Of a stretch of DNA of 64,000 nucleotides, positions 57,342 to 64,000 are shown piece by piece. The DNA lies in NCBI GenBank assembly GCA_036489445.1, contig DASXFV010000017.1:1-64000 (forward strand), in the 5' to 3' direction. This stretch comes from DAIDKA01 sp036489445 (GTDB taxonomy: Bacteria > Pseudomonadota > Gammaproteobacteria > Steroidobacterales > Steroidobacteraceae). Position 1 is the stretch's first letter. Every line of letters starts with the position of its first letter. A model generated the notes under the pieces. It was not told the origin of the DNA. It was given only the letters and a program-made list of their open reading frames with translations, and ran no database searches. The position numbers and the translations under genes are program-made.

Positions 57342-58295
57342 GTGAGTGACGACACGATTGCGTTGTTCACTGGCAATGCCAACCCGGCGCTCGCGCATGA
57401 CATCGCGCGGCACCTGGGCGTGCCGCTGGGCGCTGCCGAAGTGGGCCGGTTCAGTGATGGTGAAGTCAACGTCGAGCTGATCGAAAATGTGCGCGGTCGC
57501 GATGTCTTCATCGTGCAGTCAACCTGTCCGCCGGTGAACGATCATCTGATGGAACTGCTGGTGTTGGTGGACGCGTGCCGACGGGCCTCGGCCGCGCGGA
57601 TCACCGCGGTGGTGCCGTACTTTGGTTATTCGCGTCAGGATCGGCGGCCGCGTGCGACGCGCTCGGCGATCACCGCGAAACTGGTGGCGAACATGATCGC
57701 TGGCGCCGGTGTCGATCGGTTGCTGACGCTGGATCTGCATTCGGATCAGATCATGGGATTCTTCGATATCCCCGTGGACAACGTCTATGGGTCCCCGGTG
57801 TTGCTGGGAGATGCGTGGAAGCGGGGCGACAGCAACCTGGTGGTGGTGTCGCCGGATGTCGGTGGCGTGGCCCGCGCCCGCGCGTTCGCGCGCCGGCTGG
57901 ATGATGCGGACCTGGCGATCATCGACAAGCGCCGGCCACGGCCCAATGAATCGCGGGTGATGAATATCATCGGCGAGGTGTCCGGCAAGAACTGTGTGCT
58001 GGTCGACGACATGGTGGATACCGCCGGCACGCTGTGCCTGGCCGCGCAGGCGTTGAAGGATGCGGGTGCGTTGAAGGTCACCTCGTACATCACCCATCCG
58101 CTGCTCTCGGGCGCGGCGCTGGAGCGGATCGCAAACTCCGCCCTGGATGAGTTGGTGGTGACCGACACCATCCCGCTGTCGGCGGCGGCGCAGAAGGTCG
58201 GCCGCATCCGCCAGCTGTCGGTGGCGGCGTTGCTGGCGGAGACGATACGGCGCATACGGGCAGAGGAGTCCGTCAGTTCGCTGTACGTGGACTAA
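57342..58295 (+). CDS. prs: Ribose-phosphate pyrophosphokinase
   Basis: This enzyme makes PRPP from ribose-5-phosphate and ATP for nucleotide, His, Trp and NAD synthesis. It has 317 residues. Motifs are FSDGEVNVELIENVRGRDVFIVQST, the flexible-loop YSRQDRRPRATRSAITAK, DLHSDQIMGFFDIP, and the PRPP-binding LVDDMVDTAGT. The start is GTG with the strong ribosome-binding site aggggga. The integrated elements upstream separate it from tRNA-Gln, and its expression may now depend on a promoter inside the element. Confidence 0.96.
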   Translation: MSDDTIALFTGNANPALAHDIARHLGVPLGAAEVGRFSDGEVNVELIENVRGRDVFIVQSTCPPVNDHLMELLVLVDACRRASAARITAVVPYFGYSRQDRRPRATRSAITAKLVANMIAGAGVDRLLTLDLHSDQIMGFFDIPVDNVYGSPVLLGDAWKRGDSNLVVVSPDVGGVARARAFARRLDDADLAIIDKRRPRPNESRVMNIIGEVSGKNCVLVDDMVDTAGTLCLAAQALKDAGALKVTSYITHPLLSGAALERIANSALDELVVTDTIPLSAAAQKVGRIRQLSVAALLAETIRRIRAEESVSSLYVD

Positions 58296-58349
58296 AAAGT
58301 ATTGACGAGGCCGGCTGCCACATCGGGTGGTGAGCGGGCTCGAGTTGAT

Positions 58350-58395
58350 CACGCCCCTTTGGTCGCGGGGTGGCGTGAATGCCGCATGGTGCGGC
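58350..58395 (+). promoter_or_regulatory. Structured leader of rplY (two hairpins)
   Basis: The 127-nt gap between prs and rplY contains CACGCC (58350-58355) able to pair with GGCGTG (58372-58377) with further CC/GG pairs inside, followed by a perfect hairpin GCCGCA-TGG-TGCGGC (58381-58395). In E. coli rplY is controlled by its own product through the 5' untranslated region; a similar role here is inferred from the structure only. Confidence 0.4.
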
Positions 58396-58422
58396 GAACG
58401 GAAGATTGTCAGGAGTTCAACA

Positions 58423-59163
58423 ATGCGCATTTCATTTGTGATCGGCGCGGAATTCCGGGACACGCAAGGCAAAGGTGCGAGCCGCCGCCTGCGTGTCACT
58501 GGAAAAGTTCCGGCCATTCTGTACGGCGGTGGGCAAAATCCGCGGGCCCTGATCCTCGACCAGCAGAAGCTGCTGACGATGATCGACAACGAAAAGTTCT
58601 ACTCATCGATCGTCCAGCTGAAAGTGGCGAACGAGACACAGGAAGCCATCGTCAAGGATGTGCAGATGCATCCGGCCAAGAACCTGGTCGTGCACCTGGA
58701 CCTGCAGCGCGTGCTGGAGAACGAGAAGCTGCGTATCCGCCTGCCCATCCACTTCCGCAACGCCAATGTCTCCCCGGGCGTGAAGTCGCAGGGCGGCATC
58801 GTGTCGCATCTGATGAATGACGTGGAAATCGTCTGCCTGCCGAAGGATCTGCCGGAGGCCCTGGAAATCGACATGGCGACGATGAATCTGAACGACATCA
58901 AATATCTGGCCGATATGCAGGTACCGGAAGGGGTAACGCTGCCGGCCCTGGGTCATGGCAGGAACCCCGCCGTCGTGTCCATCCATAGTCCGCGTGCCGA
59001 GGAGCCCGAGGCGGTTGCCGCCGAAGCTGCGCCAGCCGAAGGTGCAGCTGCAGCACCTGCTGCCGCGGGTGCTGCCGGTGCCGCCGGCGCCACGGGTGCG
59101 GAAGCGAAGAAGGACGACAAGGCTGCTGCCGCTCCTGCGAAGAAGGATGCGGGCAAGAAGTAG
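58423..59163 (+). CDS. rplY: 50S ribosomal protein L25 (general stress protein Ctc type)
   Basis: L25/TL5 binds 5S rRNA in the large subunit. From the ATG at 58423, with a caggag ribosome-binding site, it has 246 residues: an N-terminal 5S-binding domain (TQGKGASRRLRVTGKVPAILYGGG), a C-terminal beta domain (GVKSQGGIVSHLMNDVEIVCLP, LALGHG-like end) and an Ala/Lys-rich tail of about 60 residues. The two-domain form is the Ctc type. A longer frame upstream is rejected. Confidence 0.95.
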   Translation: MRISFVIGAEFRDTQGKGASRRLRVTGKVPAILYGGGQNPRALILDQQKLLTMIDNEKFYSSIVQLKVANETQEAIVKDVQMHPAKNLVVHLDLQRVLENEKLRIRLPIHFRNANVSPGVKSQGGIVSHLMNDVEIVCLPKDLPEALEIDMATMNLNDIKYLADMQVPEGVTLPALGHGRNPAVVSIHSPRAEEPEAVAAEAAPAEGAAAAPAAAGAAGAAGATGAEAKKDDKAAAAPAKKDAGKK

Positions 59164-59170
59164 TCTTCAA

Positions 59171-59203
59171 GGCCTCGCGGGCGCGCAATCGCCCGCGACG
59201 GCC
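59171..59203 (+). terminator. Strong hairpin between rplY and pth
   Basis: CGCGGGCG (59176-59183) and CGCCCGCG (59190-59197) pair perfectly around a 6-nt loop, and GGCC on both sides can extend the stem. No T-run follows, so it is not a standard Rho-independent terminator. It may cause partial termination, pausing or mRNA processing between a ribosomal protein gene and pth. Confidence 0.45.
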
Positions 59204-59217
59204 TGGATCAACCGCTC

Positions 59218-59802
59218 ATGGATGCCGTTCCGCTGAAGTTGATCGTGGGGTTGGGCAACCCGGGGGCTGAACACGAGCGCCAACGCCACAACGCGGGCTT
59301 CACTTTTGTCGAAACACTCGCGGCCCGGCACGGCGGCACGTTCCGCTATGAGCCGCGGCACCAAGCAGATCTGGCGCGCATCCGGATTGCCGGCAGCGAA
59401 GTGTGGCTGGCGAAGCCCATGACCTACATGAACTGCAGCGGTGGTCCGTTGAGCAGCGTTGCAGGGTTCTACAAGATCCCGCCAGGGGAAATTCTGGTGG
59501 CCTACGATGAGCTGGATTTTCTGCCCGGCGACGCCCGGCTCAAATTCGGCGGTGGCCACGGTGGCCACAATGGCATGCGCGACATTCTCGCGAGCCTCCC
59601 CGAGGGCTTCTGGCGCTTGCGGCTGGGCATCGGGCATCCCGGAGACCGCGACAAGGTGCTGCATTATGTCCTGGGCCGTCCTTCCAAGGCGGACGAAGAA
59701 CTCATCGGGGTGGCAATTGCCGCTGCGGGCGATGTCGTACCGATGATGATGCAAGACAGCGCGCAGCGCGCCATTCAGGCCCTTCACGGCCGGCCGCGCT
59801 GA
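59218..59802 (+). CDS. pth: Peptidyl-tRNA hydrolase
   Basis: Pth rescues tRNAs from prematurely released peptidyl-tRNA. It has 194 residues. Family motifs are LIVGLGNPGAEHERQRHNAGF with the catalytic His, KPMTYMNCSG, and GGGHGGHNGMRDI. It lies between rplY and ychF, the usual order. Confidence 0.96.
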   Translation: MDAVPLKLIVGLGNPGAEHERQRHNAGFTFVETLAARHGGTFRYEPRHQADLARIRIAGSEVWLAKPMTYMNCSGGPLSSVAGFYKIPPGEILVAYDELDFLPGDARLKFGGGHGGHNGMRDILASLPEGFWRLRLGIGHPGDRDKVLHYVLGRPSKADEELIGVAIAAAGDVVPMMMQDSAQRAIQALHGRPR

Positions 59803-59820
59803 GATTCAAGGTAAACCAAT

Positions 59821-60912
59821 ATGTCGATCAAATGCGGAATCGTCGGCCTGCCGAATGTGGGCAAGTCGACGTTGTTCAATGCCCTGACGCGCGCGCAGAT
59901 CGCCGCGGAGAACTACCCGTTCTGCACCATCGATCCCAATGTGGGCGTGGTGCCGGTACCGGATCCACGGCTGCAGCAACTGGCTGCCATCGTGGATCCT
60001 GAGAAGCTGGTCCCCGCTTCGGTCGAGTTCCTCGACATCGCAGGCCTGGTCGCCGGCGCCTCGCAGGGTGAAGGCCTGGGTAACAAATTCCTGGCGCACA
60101 TCCGCGAAGTCGATGCCATCTCACATGTGGTGCGCTGCTTTGATGATGGTGACATCGTGCATGTCGCCGGCAAGGTGGATCCGCTCGCCGACATCGAGAC
60201 CATCAATACCGAACTGGCACTGGCGGATCTGACCACGGTGGAGAAGGCCCTGGAGCGTGCCACCAAGACCGCCAAGAGCGGGGACAAGGAATCCGTACGC
60301 AAGGTGGCGCTGTTTGAAAAGGTGAGGGCACAGCTGAACAAGGCGCAACCGGCTCGTGCCCTGAAGCTCTCGGAGGAGGAAACCAGGGACCTGAAGGAAC
60401 TGCATCTGCTCACGGCCAAGCCGGTCATGTACGTAGCCAACGTGGATGAGAAGGGCTTCACGGATAACCCGCGGCTGGATGCGGTGCAGAAGCTGGCCAC
60501 CGCGGAAGGGGCGCAGGTGGTCGCGGTGTGCGCGGCCATCGAGGCGGAGATTTCACAGCTGGAAGAGGCGGATCGCGCCGAGTTCCTGGCCGAGATGAAA
60601 CTGGACGAGCCGGGTTTGAACCGCGTCATTCGCTCCGCATTCAAACTTTTGGGCCTGGAAACGTACTTTACCGCGGGCCCGAAGGAGGTGCGCGCATGGA
60701 CCGTGAGTGCGGGCTCCACGGCGCCGCAGGCCGCTGGTGTGATTCATACGGATTTCGAGCGTGGATTCATCCGCGCCGAAGTCATCGCCTTTGCTGACTA
60801 CATCACCTATCGCGGCGAAAGCGGGGCGCGCGAAGTCGGCAAGCTGCGGCTGGAAGGCAAGGAATACATCGTCCGCGAAGGCGATGTCATGCACTTCCGG
60901 TTCAACGTCTGA
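59821..60912 (+). CDS. ychF: Ribosome-binding ATPase YchF (Obg family)
   Basis: YchF is an Obg-family P-loop protein that prefers ATP and binds ribosomes. It has 363 residues. The G1 motif GLPNVGKSTLF is at the N-terminus, G3 is DIAGLVAGASQGEGLGNKFL, a coiled-coil insert (about 130-200) follows, and the C-terminal TGS domain has the RGESGAREVGKLRLEGKEY segment. It is 18 nt behind pth. Confidence 0.97.
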   Translation: MSIKCGIVGLPNVGKSTLFNALTRAQIAAENYPFCTIDPNVGVVPVPDPRLQQLAAIVDPEKLVPASVEFLDIAGLVAGASQGEGLGNKFLAHIREVDAISHVVRCFDDGDIVHVAGKVDPLADIETINTELALADLTTVEKALERATKTAKSGDKESVRKVALFEKVRAQLNKAQPARALKLSEEETRDLKELHLLTAKPVMYVANVDEKGFTDNPRLDAVQKLATAEGAQVVAVCAAIEAEISQLEEADRAEFLAEMKLDEPGLNRVIRSAFKLLGLETYFTAGPKEVRAWTVSAGSTAPQAAGVIHTDFERGFIRAEVIAFADYITYRGESGAREVGKLRLEGKEYIVREGDVMHFRFNV

Positions 60913-60919
60913 TTCCGTC

Positions 60920-61405
60920 ATGAACAACTGGGGGAATTTCTTCCTCGGTGAACTGGGTGCGGCCGCGGCACTGGCCGGTCTGCTGTTCGTTGCGGTCTCG
61001 GTCAACCAAGCGCGGATCCTGGCACTGGGTCGCATGGCGGATCGAGGCCTCGAAGCCCTCGCCATGCTGCTGCTGGTGATTGTCGTCGCATCGCTGCCGT
61101 TGATCCCGGGGCAACCCCCGCGCCTGTTGGGCGGAGAAGTGCTCGGCCTCGGTATCGCGACGTTGCTGGGACTCCTGCCCCTGCAGCAAGCCTACCTCGG
61201 CTCCACCGACCCCCTTTACCGGCGCCGCACAATGCAAATGATTCTGTGCAATCGGATTGCGGTGCTGGTCATCGCCGTGGGCGGCATGGTCGTACTCTGG
61301 CGGGGTGACCTGAACGGTCTCTACCTGCTCTGCGCCGGAATACTGATAACCTTCGCCGCTGTGGGGGCCAACGCTTGGGTCCTTCTGATTGAGATCAACC
61401 GATAG
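60920..61405 (+). CDS. Small multi-pass membrane protein of unknown function
   Basis: The 161-residue product has about five hydrophobic segments (10-28, 43-60, 70-85, 108-127, 131-155) and short loops. No domain is recognised. It begins 7 nt after ychF and is convergent with the SMP-30-like gene, 4 nt away. A longer frame reading back into ychF is not credible. Confidence 0.65.
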   Translation: MNNWGNFFLGELGAAAALAGLLFVAVSVNQARILALGRMADRGLEALAMLLLVIVVASLPLIPGQPPRLLGGEVLGLGIATLLGLLPLQQAYLGSTDPLYRRRTMQMILCNRIAVLVIAVGGMVVLWRGDLNGLYLLCAGILITFAAVGANAWVLLIEINR

Positions 61406-61409
61406 ACCC

Positions 61410-62324
61410 CTAAGCGTTGAATGACAGCTTCAGGCCCGGGCGCGGCCAGCGGGTGTGGAACAGCTTGCCGGTCGTCGAGCAGGTGATGTACGCATCGCGC
61501 ATGTCCGCACCACCGAAGCAGATGTTGGTCGTCACTAGATCAGGACAGGGGAAGTGCTCGTAGGCGCCGTTCGGTTCAAATGTCGTGATACCGCCGTTCC
61601 AGAGCGTGCCGACGCAGATCCTGCCGCTGGCTTCCACGGCAAGACTGTCCAGCCACTGGTAGCCGGGCAGCGTGCAGACTACGCGACCGGGTGAGGTCGG
61701 CGGTCCAGAAGGAGGCGCCATCACACCCGGCGCGGTGAGATCAAAAGCATAGAGGCGGCCCACGTTGCAGTCTGCCATGTATACCGTGCGCTCATCGGGT
61801 GAAAGGCCCACGCCGTTGGGCGAGAACATGTCGCTGCGCCAGCGGATGATTTTTGAACCATCAGGTTTTGCGTAGTAGAGCGCGCCCATGCGGCGCACCT
61901 CGCCATCCGTCTGGCCTAAACAGGTGAACCAGAAACCGCCCTGACTATCGAATACCAGATCGTTGGGACTGTTCAGCGGCTTGCCTTCGCAATGATCATA
62001 GAGAGTCGCGAACCTGCCGGTGGCAAGATCGACCCGCTGGATTGATCCGCCGCGATACTCAGGCGGCGGACCATTGGGCATGTTTACTTCACCCTGCTGC
62101 CACGTCCAGGCGAAACCGTTATTGCAGACATAGACGGCCCCGTCCGGCCCAATGGCCGCACCGTTGGGACCACCGCCCAGATCTGCGATGGTGCTGCGCT
62201 TGCCGCCGGGTGTGACGCGGCTCAGTGTGCCGCGACGAATCTCCACCAGGATGACCGAGCCATCGGCCATGGCGACCGGTCCTTCCGGAAACTGCAGGCC
62301 TTCGGCAACGAGTCTCAGTCCCAT
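61410..62324 (-). CDS. SMP-30/gluconolactonase-family protein
   Basis: The 304-residue protein is a six-bladed beta-propeller of the SMP-30/lactonase family. Visible motifs are EGLQFPEGPVAMADGSVILVEI at the start (metal-binding Glu), KPLNSPNDLVFDSQGGFWFT with the Asn-Asp metal ligands, and SPNGVGLSPDERTVYMADCNVGRLYAFD. No signal peptide is present. The substrate could be an aldonolactone or a related lactone, but is not determinable. ATG at 62324 follows a ggggag ribosome-binding site. Confidence 0.85.
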   Translation of the reverse strand: MGLRLVAEGLQFPEGPVAMADGSVILVEIRRGTLSRVTPGGKRSTIADLGGGPNGAAIGPDGAVYVCNNGFAWTWQQGEVNMPNGPPPEYRGGSIQRVDLATGRFATLYDHCEGKPLNSPNDLVFDSQGGFWFTCLGQTDGEVRRMGALYYAKPDGSKIIRWRSDMFSPNGVGLSPDERTVYMADCNVGRLYAFDLTAPGVMAPPSGPPTSPGRVVCTLPGYQWLDSLAVEASGRICVGTLWNGGITTFEPNGAYEHFPCPDLVTTNICFGGADMRDAYITCSTTGKLFHTRWPRPGLKLSFNA

Positions 62325-62434
62325 CACTCCCCCTAGCGCACTGATTCTAATATATATTTTTGGCTTCTTGACGCCGAATCCGGCGGCGCTGACAATGCGC
62401 GCCCGGTTTCTGACCGGTACTATGCCTCTGCGTC

Positions 62435-62511
62435 GGAAAGGTAGCTCAGCTGGTTAGAGCACGGCACTCATAATGCCGGGGTCGAGGGTTCGATTCCCTC
62501 CCTTTCCACCA
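62435..62511 (+). tRNA. tRNA with CAU anticodon, probably elongator tRNA-Met
   Basis: The 77-nt gene includes CCA. GGAAAGG (62435-62441) pairs with CCTTTCC (62501-62507). The anticodon arm is CGGCA, loop CTCATAA, TGCCG with CAT at 62469-62471. The first pair is G-C, so it is not an initiator tRNA. A tRNA-Ile with lysidine-modified CAU is possible, but the GGGGTC variable region fits elongator Met. A TACTAT -10 candidate lies 11 nt upstream. An integrase gene starts its 3' end 11 nt downstream, so this tRNA is an integration target. Confidence 0.9.
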
Positions 62512-62521
62512 AGGACTTAGG

Positions 62522-63673
62522 TCACTTTTCGAGTACACGAAGAACAGTCAGTTCGGGAGTTTCTCGGGACCTGGTGATCCGGTTGGCAGCCTCCACCAGG
62601 TTCCGAATTTCCGCCGAGCTGTAATCCGTCGTGACGCGACTGCTCGTGTGACCGAGCAGATCCTGCCGATCCTCGAAGGACACCCCGGCCGCCCGAAGCC
62701 TTCGGCCGAAGGTATGGCGCAGGTCGTGCACCCGCACCCGCCTGAAGCCTGCGGGCGCGTCCCGCTCGAACTCCTTCGCGTACTGAGCTGCGGCCCGCCG
62801 CCGCGCCGCCTTCCACCCGCTGTTGTTCATCCGCGCGATCCGTGTGGCGCCGTCCTTGTTGCGCCCCTGGTAGACGAACACATGCGTGCGGTGCCGACCC
62901 CGCTGCTCCTCGAGGATCGACTGGGCGGTGTCGTTCAACACCACCACCCGAGGCTTGCCATTCTTGGTCCGCACCGCCGGCAGCACGAACACGGACCGTC
63001 TCACCATGAGCGTATCCAGCTCCGGCACCCGCTGCTCCCACGCCCATTTCAACCCACACAGCTCCTGGTCGCGAAGGCCGGTGTTCACCGCGAACAGGGC
63101 CATACGCTCGAGGTGCGGCGCGAGCTGGGTAAAGAGCACTCGCTGCTCGGTCCAGTCCAAGGGATAGGCCTTGCGCTTCTCGTACTTGGCCGGCTGGATG
63201 AGCGGCGCCTGGGCGAGCCAGGTGAGGTTCGACCCAGGGTCCCGCCACAGCGTGGCCGCGAGGGTCAATATCCTCTTTGCGGCCCAGATGTTGCGGTTCA
63301 GCGTGCCAGTTGATTTGCCAGTTCGCGCCTGACGGTAGGCCGTGAACGTGTCGTTGTGGATCGCGTCCAACCACATGTGCCCGATGAAGGCGTCCAGGTC
63401 CTTCAGCCCCCGCGCGTCCCGATCGATGCTGCGCTTGCGCGCATAGTCGGTCAGGTACTTGGTGGCGGCTTCCCGGAAGACCCTTCGCGGTCGGGTGCCG
63501 TAGAGGAGCGCCTGGCGGAGCTCCTCGAGCCTGCGCGCAAGGTACCGTTCGGCATCGTCCCGATCGTTCGTTCCAGTGCTTTCGCAAAGGCGGCCGAACC
63601 TCTTGATGCGCTTGTCGATGTGCCAGATCCCGCCCGCGAGCCGGGTGAGTCCTGGGATTCTTCTACTAGACAT
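62522..63673 (-). CDS. int: Tyrosine-type site-specific integrase
   Basis: The 383-residue recombinase has an N-terminal SAM-like core-binding domain (about 65-150) and a catalytic domain with Arg201 (TGLRDQELCGLKW), His316 and Arg319 in HDLRHTF, His342 in LGHTSSRVTTDYS and the nucleophile Tyr351. It is complete and read towards the adjacent CAU tRNA, its likely attachment site. The island it belongs to extends beyond the right edge. No second tRNA-end repeat is seen inside the window. Confidence 0.93.
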   Translation of the reverse strand: MSSRRIPGLTRLAGGIWHIDKRIKRFGRLCESTGTNDRDDAERYLARRLEELRQALLYGTRPRRVFREAATKYLTDYARKRSIDRDARGLKDLDAFIGHMWLDAIHNDTFTAYRQARTGKSTGTLNRNIWAAKRILTLAATLWRDPGSNLTWLAQAPLIQPAKYEKRKAYPLDWTEQRVLFTQLAPHLERMALFAVNTGLRDQELCGLKWAWEQRVPELDTLMVRRSVFVLPAVRTKNGKPRVVVLNDTAQSILEEQRGRHRTHVFVYQGRNKDGATRIARMNNSGWKAARRRAAAQYAKEFERDAPAGFRRVRVHDLRHTFGRRLRAAGVSFEDRQDLLGHTSSRVTTDYSSAEIRNLVEAANRITRSRETPELTVLRVLEK

Positions 63674-63894
63674 AGTCGTCCCTCCTGAGCGGCGGGACGG
63701 CCGTGGCGCATGCAGTATGCGTCTGCCCAGGCGTCCAGTTCCAGCCGGTCAAACGCCACGCCCCGGATCCCGATCGGGATCTCCCGAAGCGCAGGCCTGA
63801 CCTGCCTGTTGAAGAGGTTGCGGTCCATGCCCAGGTAGCCCGGCGCATGGCGAAAGCGAATGAGGCGCGGCGGAAAGGGTGGCGAGTGGGTCAC
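63451..63894 (-). CDS. Excisionase-like DNA-binding protein overlapping the integrase
   Basis: The 147-residue frame begins with RFRHAPGYLGMDRNLFNRQV and continues VAFDRLELDAWADAY, the pattern of small helix-turn-helix proteins found directly before tyrosine integrases. The GTG start overlaps the stop of the preceding gene (GTGA). Its last 74 codons (about 223 nt) overlap the start of the integrase gene in another frame; this tail is Ser/Gly-rich (SGTSTSASRGSAAFAKALE). A shorter gene product ending before the integrase is not possible because no earlier stop exists. Confidence 0.65.
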   Translation of the reverse strand: MTHSPPFPPRLIRFRHAPGYLGMDRNLFNRQVRPALREIPIGIRGVAFDRLELDAWADAYCMRHGRPAAQEGRLCLVEESQDSPGSRAGSGTSTSASRGSAAFAKALERTIGTMPNGTLRAGSRSSARRSSTAPDREGSSGKPPPST

Positions 63895-63998
63895 GGGCGC
63901 TTGACCAGGTTCACGGTCTCACCAGGGGTGAAGTTCAGCGCCCGCTCCGCCGCGGGTCCGTGGAGGTGTACCACCACCGAGACGCCGCGGCGCAAGCG
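63891..63998 (-). CDS. C-terminal end of an island gene (rest outside window)
   Basis: An open frame runs in from the right edge and encodes at least 35 residues ending in ALNFTPGETVNLVKRP. Its stop overlaps the GTG of the excisionase-like gene, so it is probably the upstream gene of the same operon. The fragment is too short to assign. Confidence 0.5.
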   Translation of the reverse strand, partial: RLRRGVSVVVHLHGPAAERALNFTPGETVNLVKRP

Positions 63999-64000
63999 CC

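Noticed and set aside
59171..59203. Standard Rho-independent terminator after rplY
   Set aside because: The stem is strong, but no T-run follows it and pth is expected to be in the same operon.

Overview
The window is GC-rich, densely packed chromosomal DNA from a gammaproteobacterium outside the Enterobacterales. Three conserved blocks support this: lptD-surA-pdxA-rsmA-apaG-apaH; lptD next to amgK-murU as in pseudomonads; and lolB-ispE-tRNA-prs-rplY-pth-ychF. A kynurenine route to quinolinate points towards the Xanthomonadales/Nevskiales/Steroidobacter side, but this placement is an inference. Stop/start overlaps (GTGA, ATGA, TGATG) are very common.

Layout. 1-3.95 kb: end of thyA, a SET-domain methyltransferase, kup, folA and an alpha/beta hydrolase, translationally coupled from the SET gene onward. 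4.4-7.5 kb (minus): haaO, kynU and kmo, three steps from kynurenine to quinolinate for NAD. 8.3-15.6 kb (minus): lptD, surA, pdxA, rsmA, a universal stress gene, apaG, apaH. 15.6-19.1 kb (plus): amgK, murU (muramic acid recycling), lipA, lipB. 19.2-26.7 kb: a sulfate uptake system made of sbp (plus) and cysA-cysT-cysW followed by a histidine kinase and a PhoB-type response regulator (minus). 26.8-36.7 kb (minus): a cell-elongation cluster mreBCD-mrdA-rodA-mltB-rlpA-dacA-dat-ybeD. 36.8-41 kb: gatCAB and hslO. 41-44.4 kb (minus): a glycosyltransferase, mtgA, ppiB, prmC. 44.4-48.9 kb: a membrane protein, a second two-component system, a psiF-like gene and prfA. 49-62.3 kb: a TPR lipoprotein, lolB, ispE, tRNA-Gln, prs, rplY, pth, ychF, a membrane protein and an SMP-30-like protein. 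Between tRNA-Gln and prs lies a 5-kb integrated region bounded and subdivided by three copies of the tRNA 3' end. 62.4-64 kb: a CAU tRNA with a tyrosine integrase, an excisionase-like gene and the edge of a second island.

The strongest candidate for an undescribed system is the sulfate locus. The transporter operon carries its own two-component system. CysA has an extra C-terminal region of about 230 residues that includes a stress-protein-like segment. The kinase PAS region has a three-cysteine cluster. The two divergently placed promoters, sbp and cysA, share an 18-bp site (16/18 identical) built of two 7-bp direct repeats spaced by 4 bp, the geometry bound by PhoB/OmpR-type regulators such as the one encoded here.

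Other points of note: four plus-strand genes have a -10-like hexamer ending 6-8 nt before the ATG with no visible Shine-Dalgarno sequence, suggesting leaderless mRNAs; the SET protein has a histone-like Lys/Ala tail; and there is a tandem attachment-site array at tRNA-Gln.
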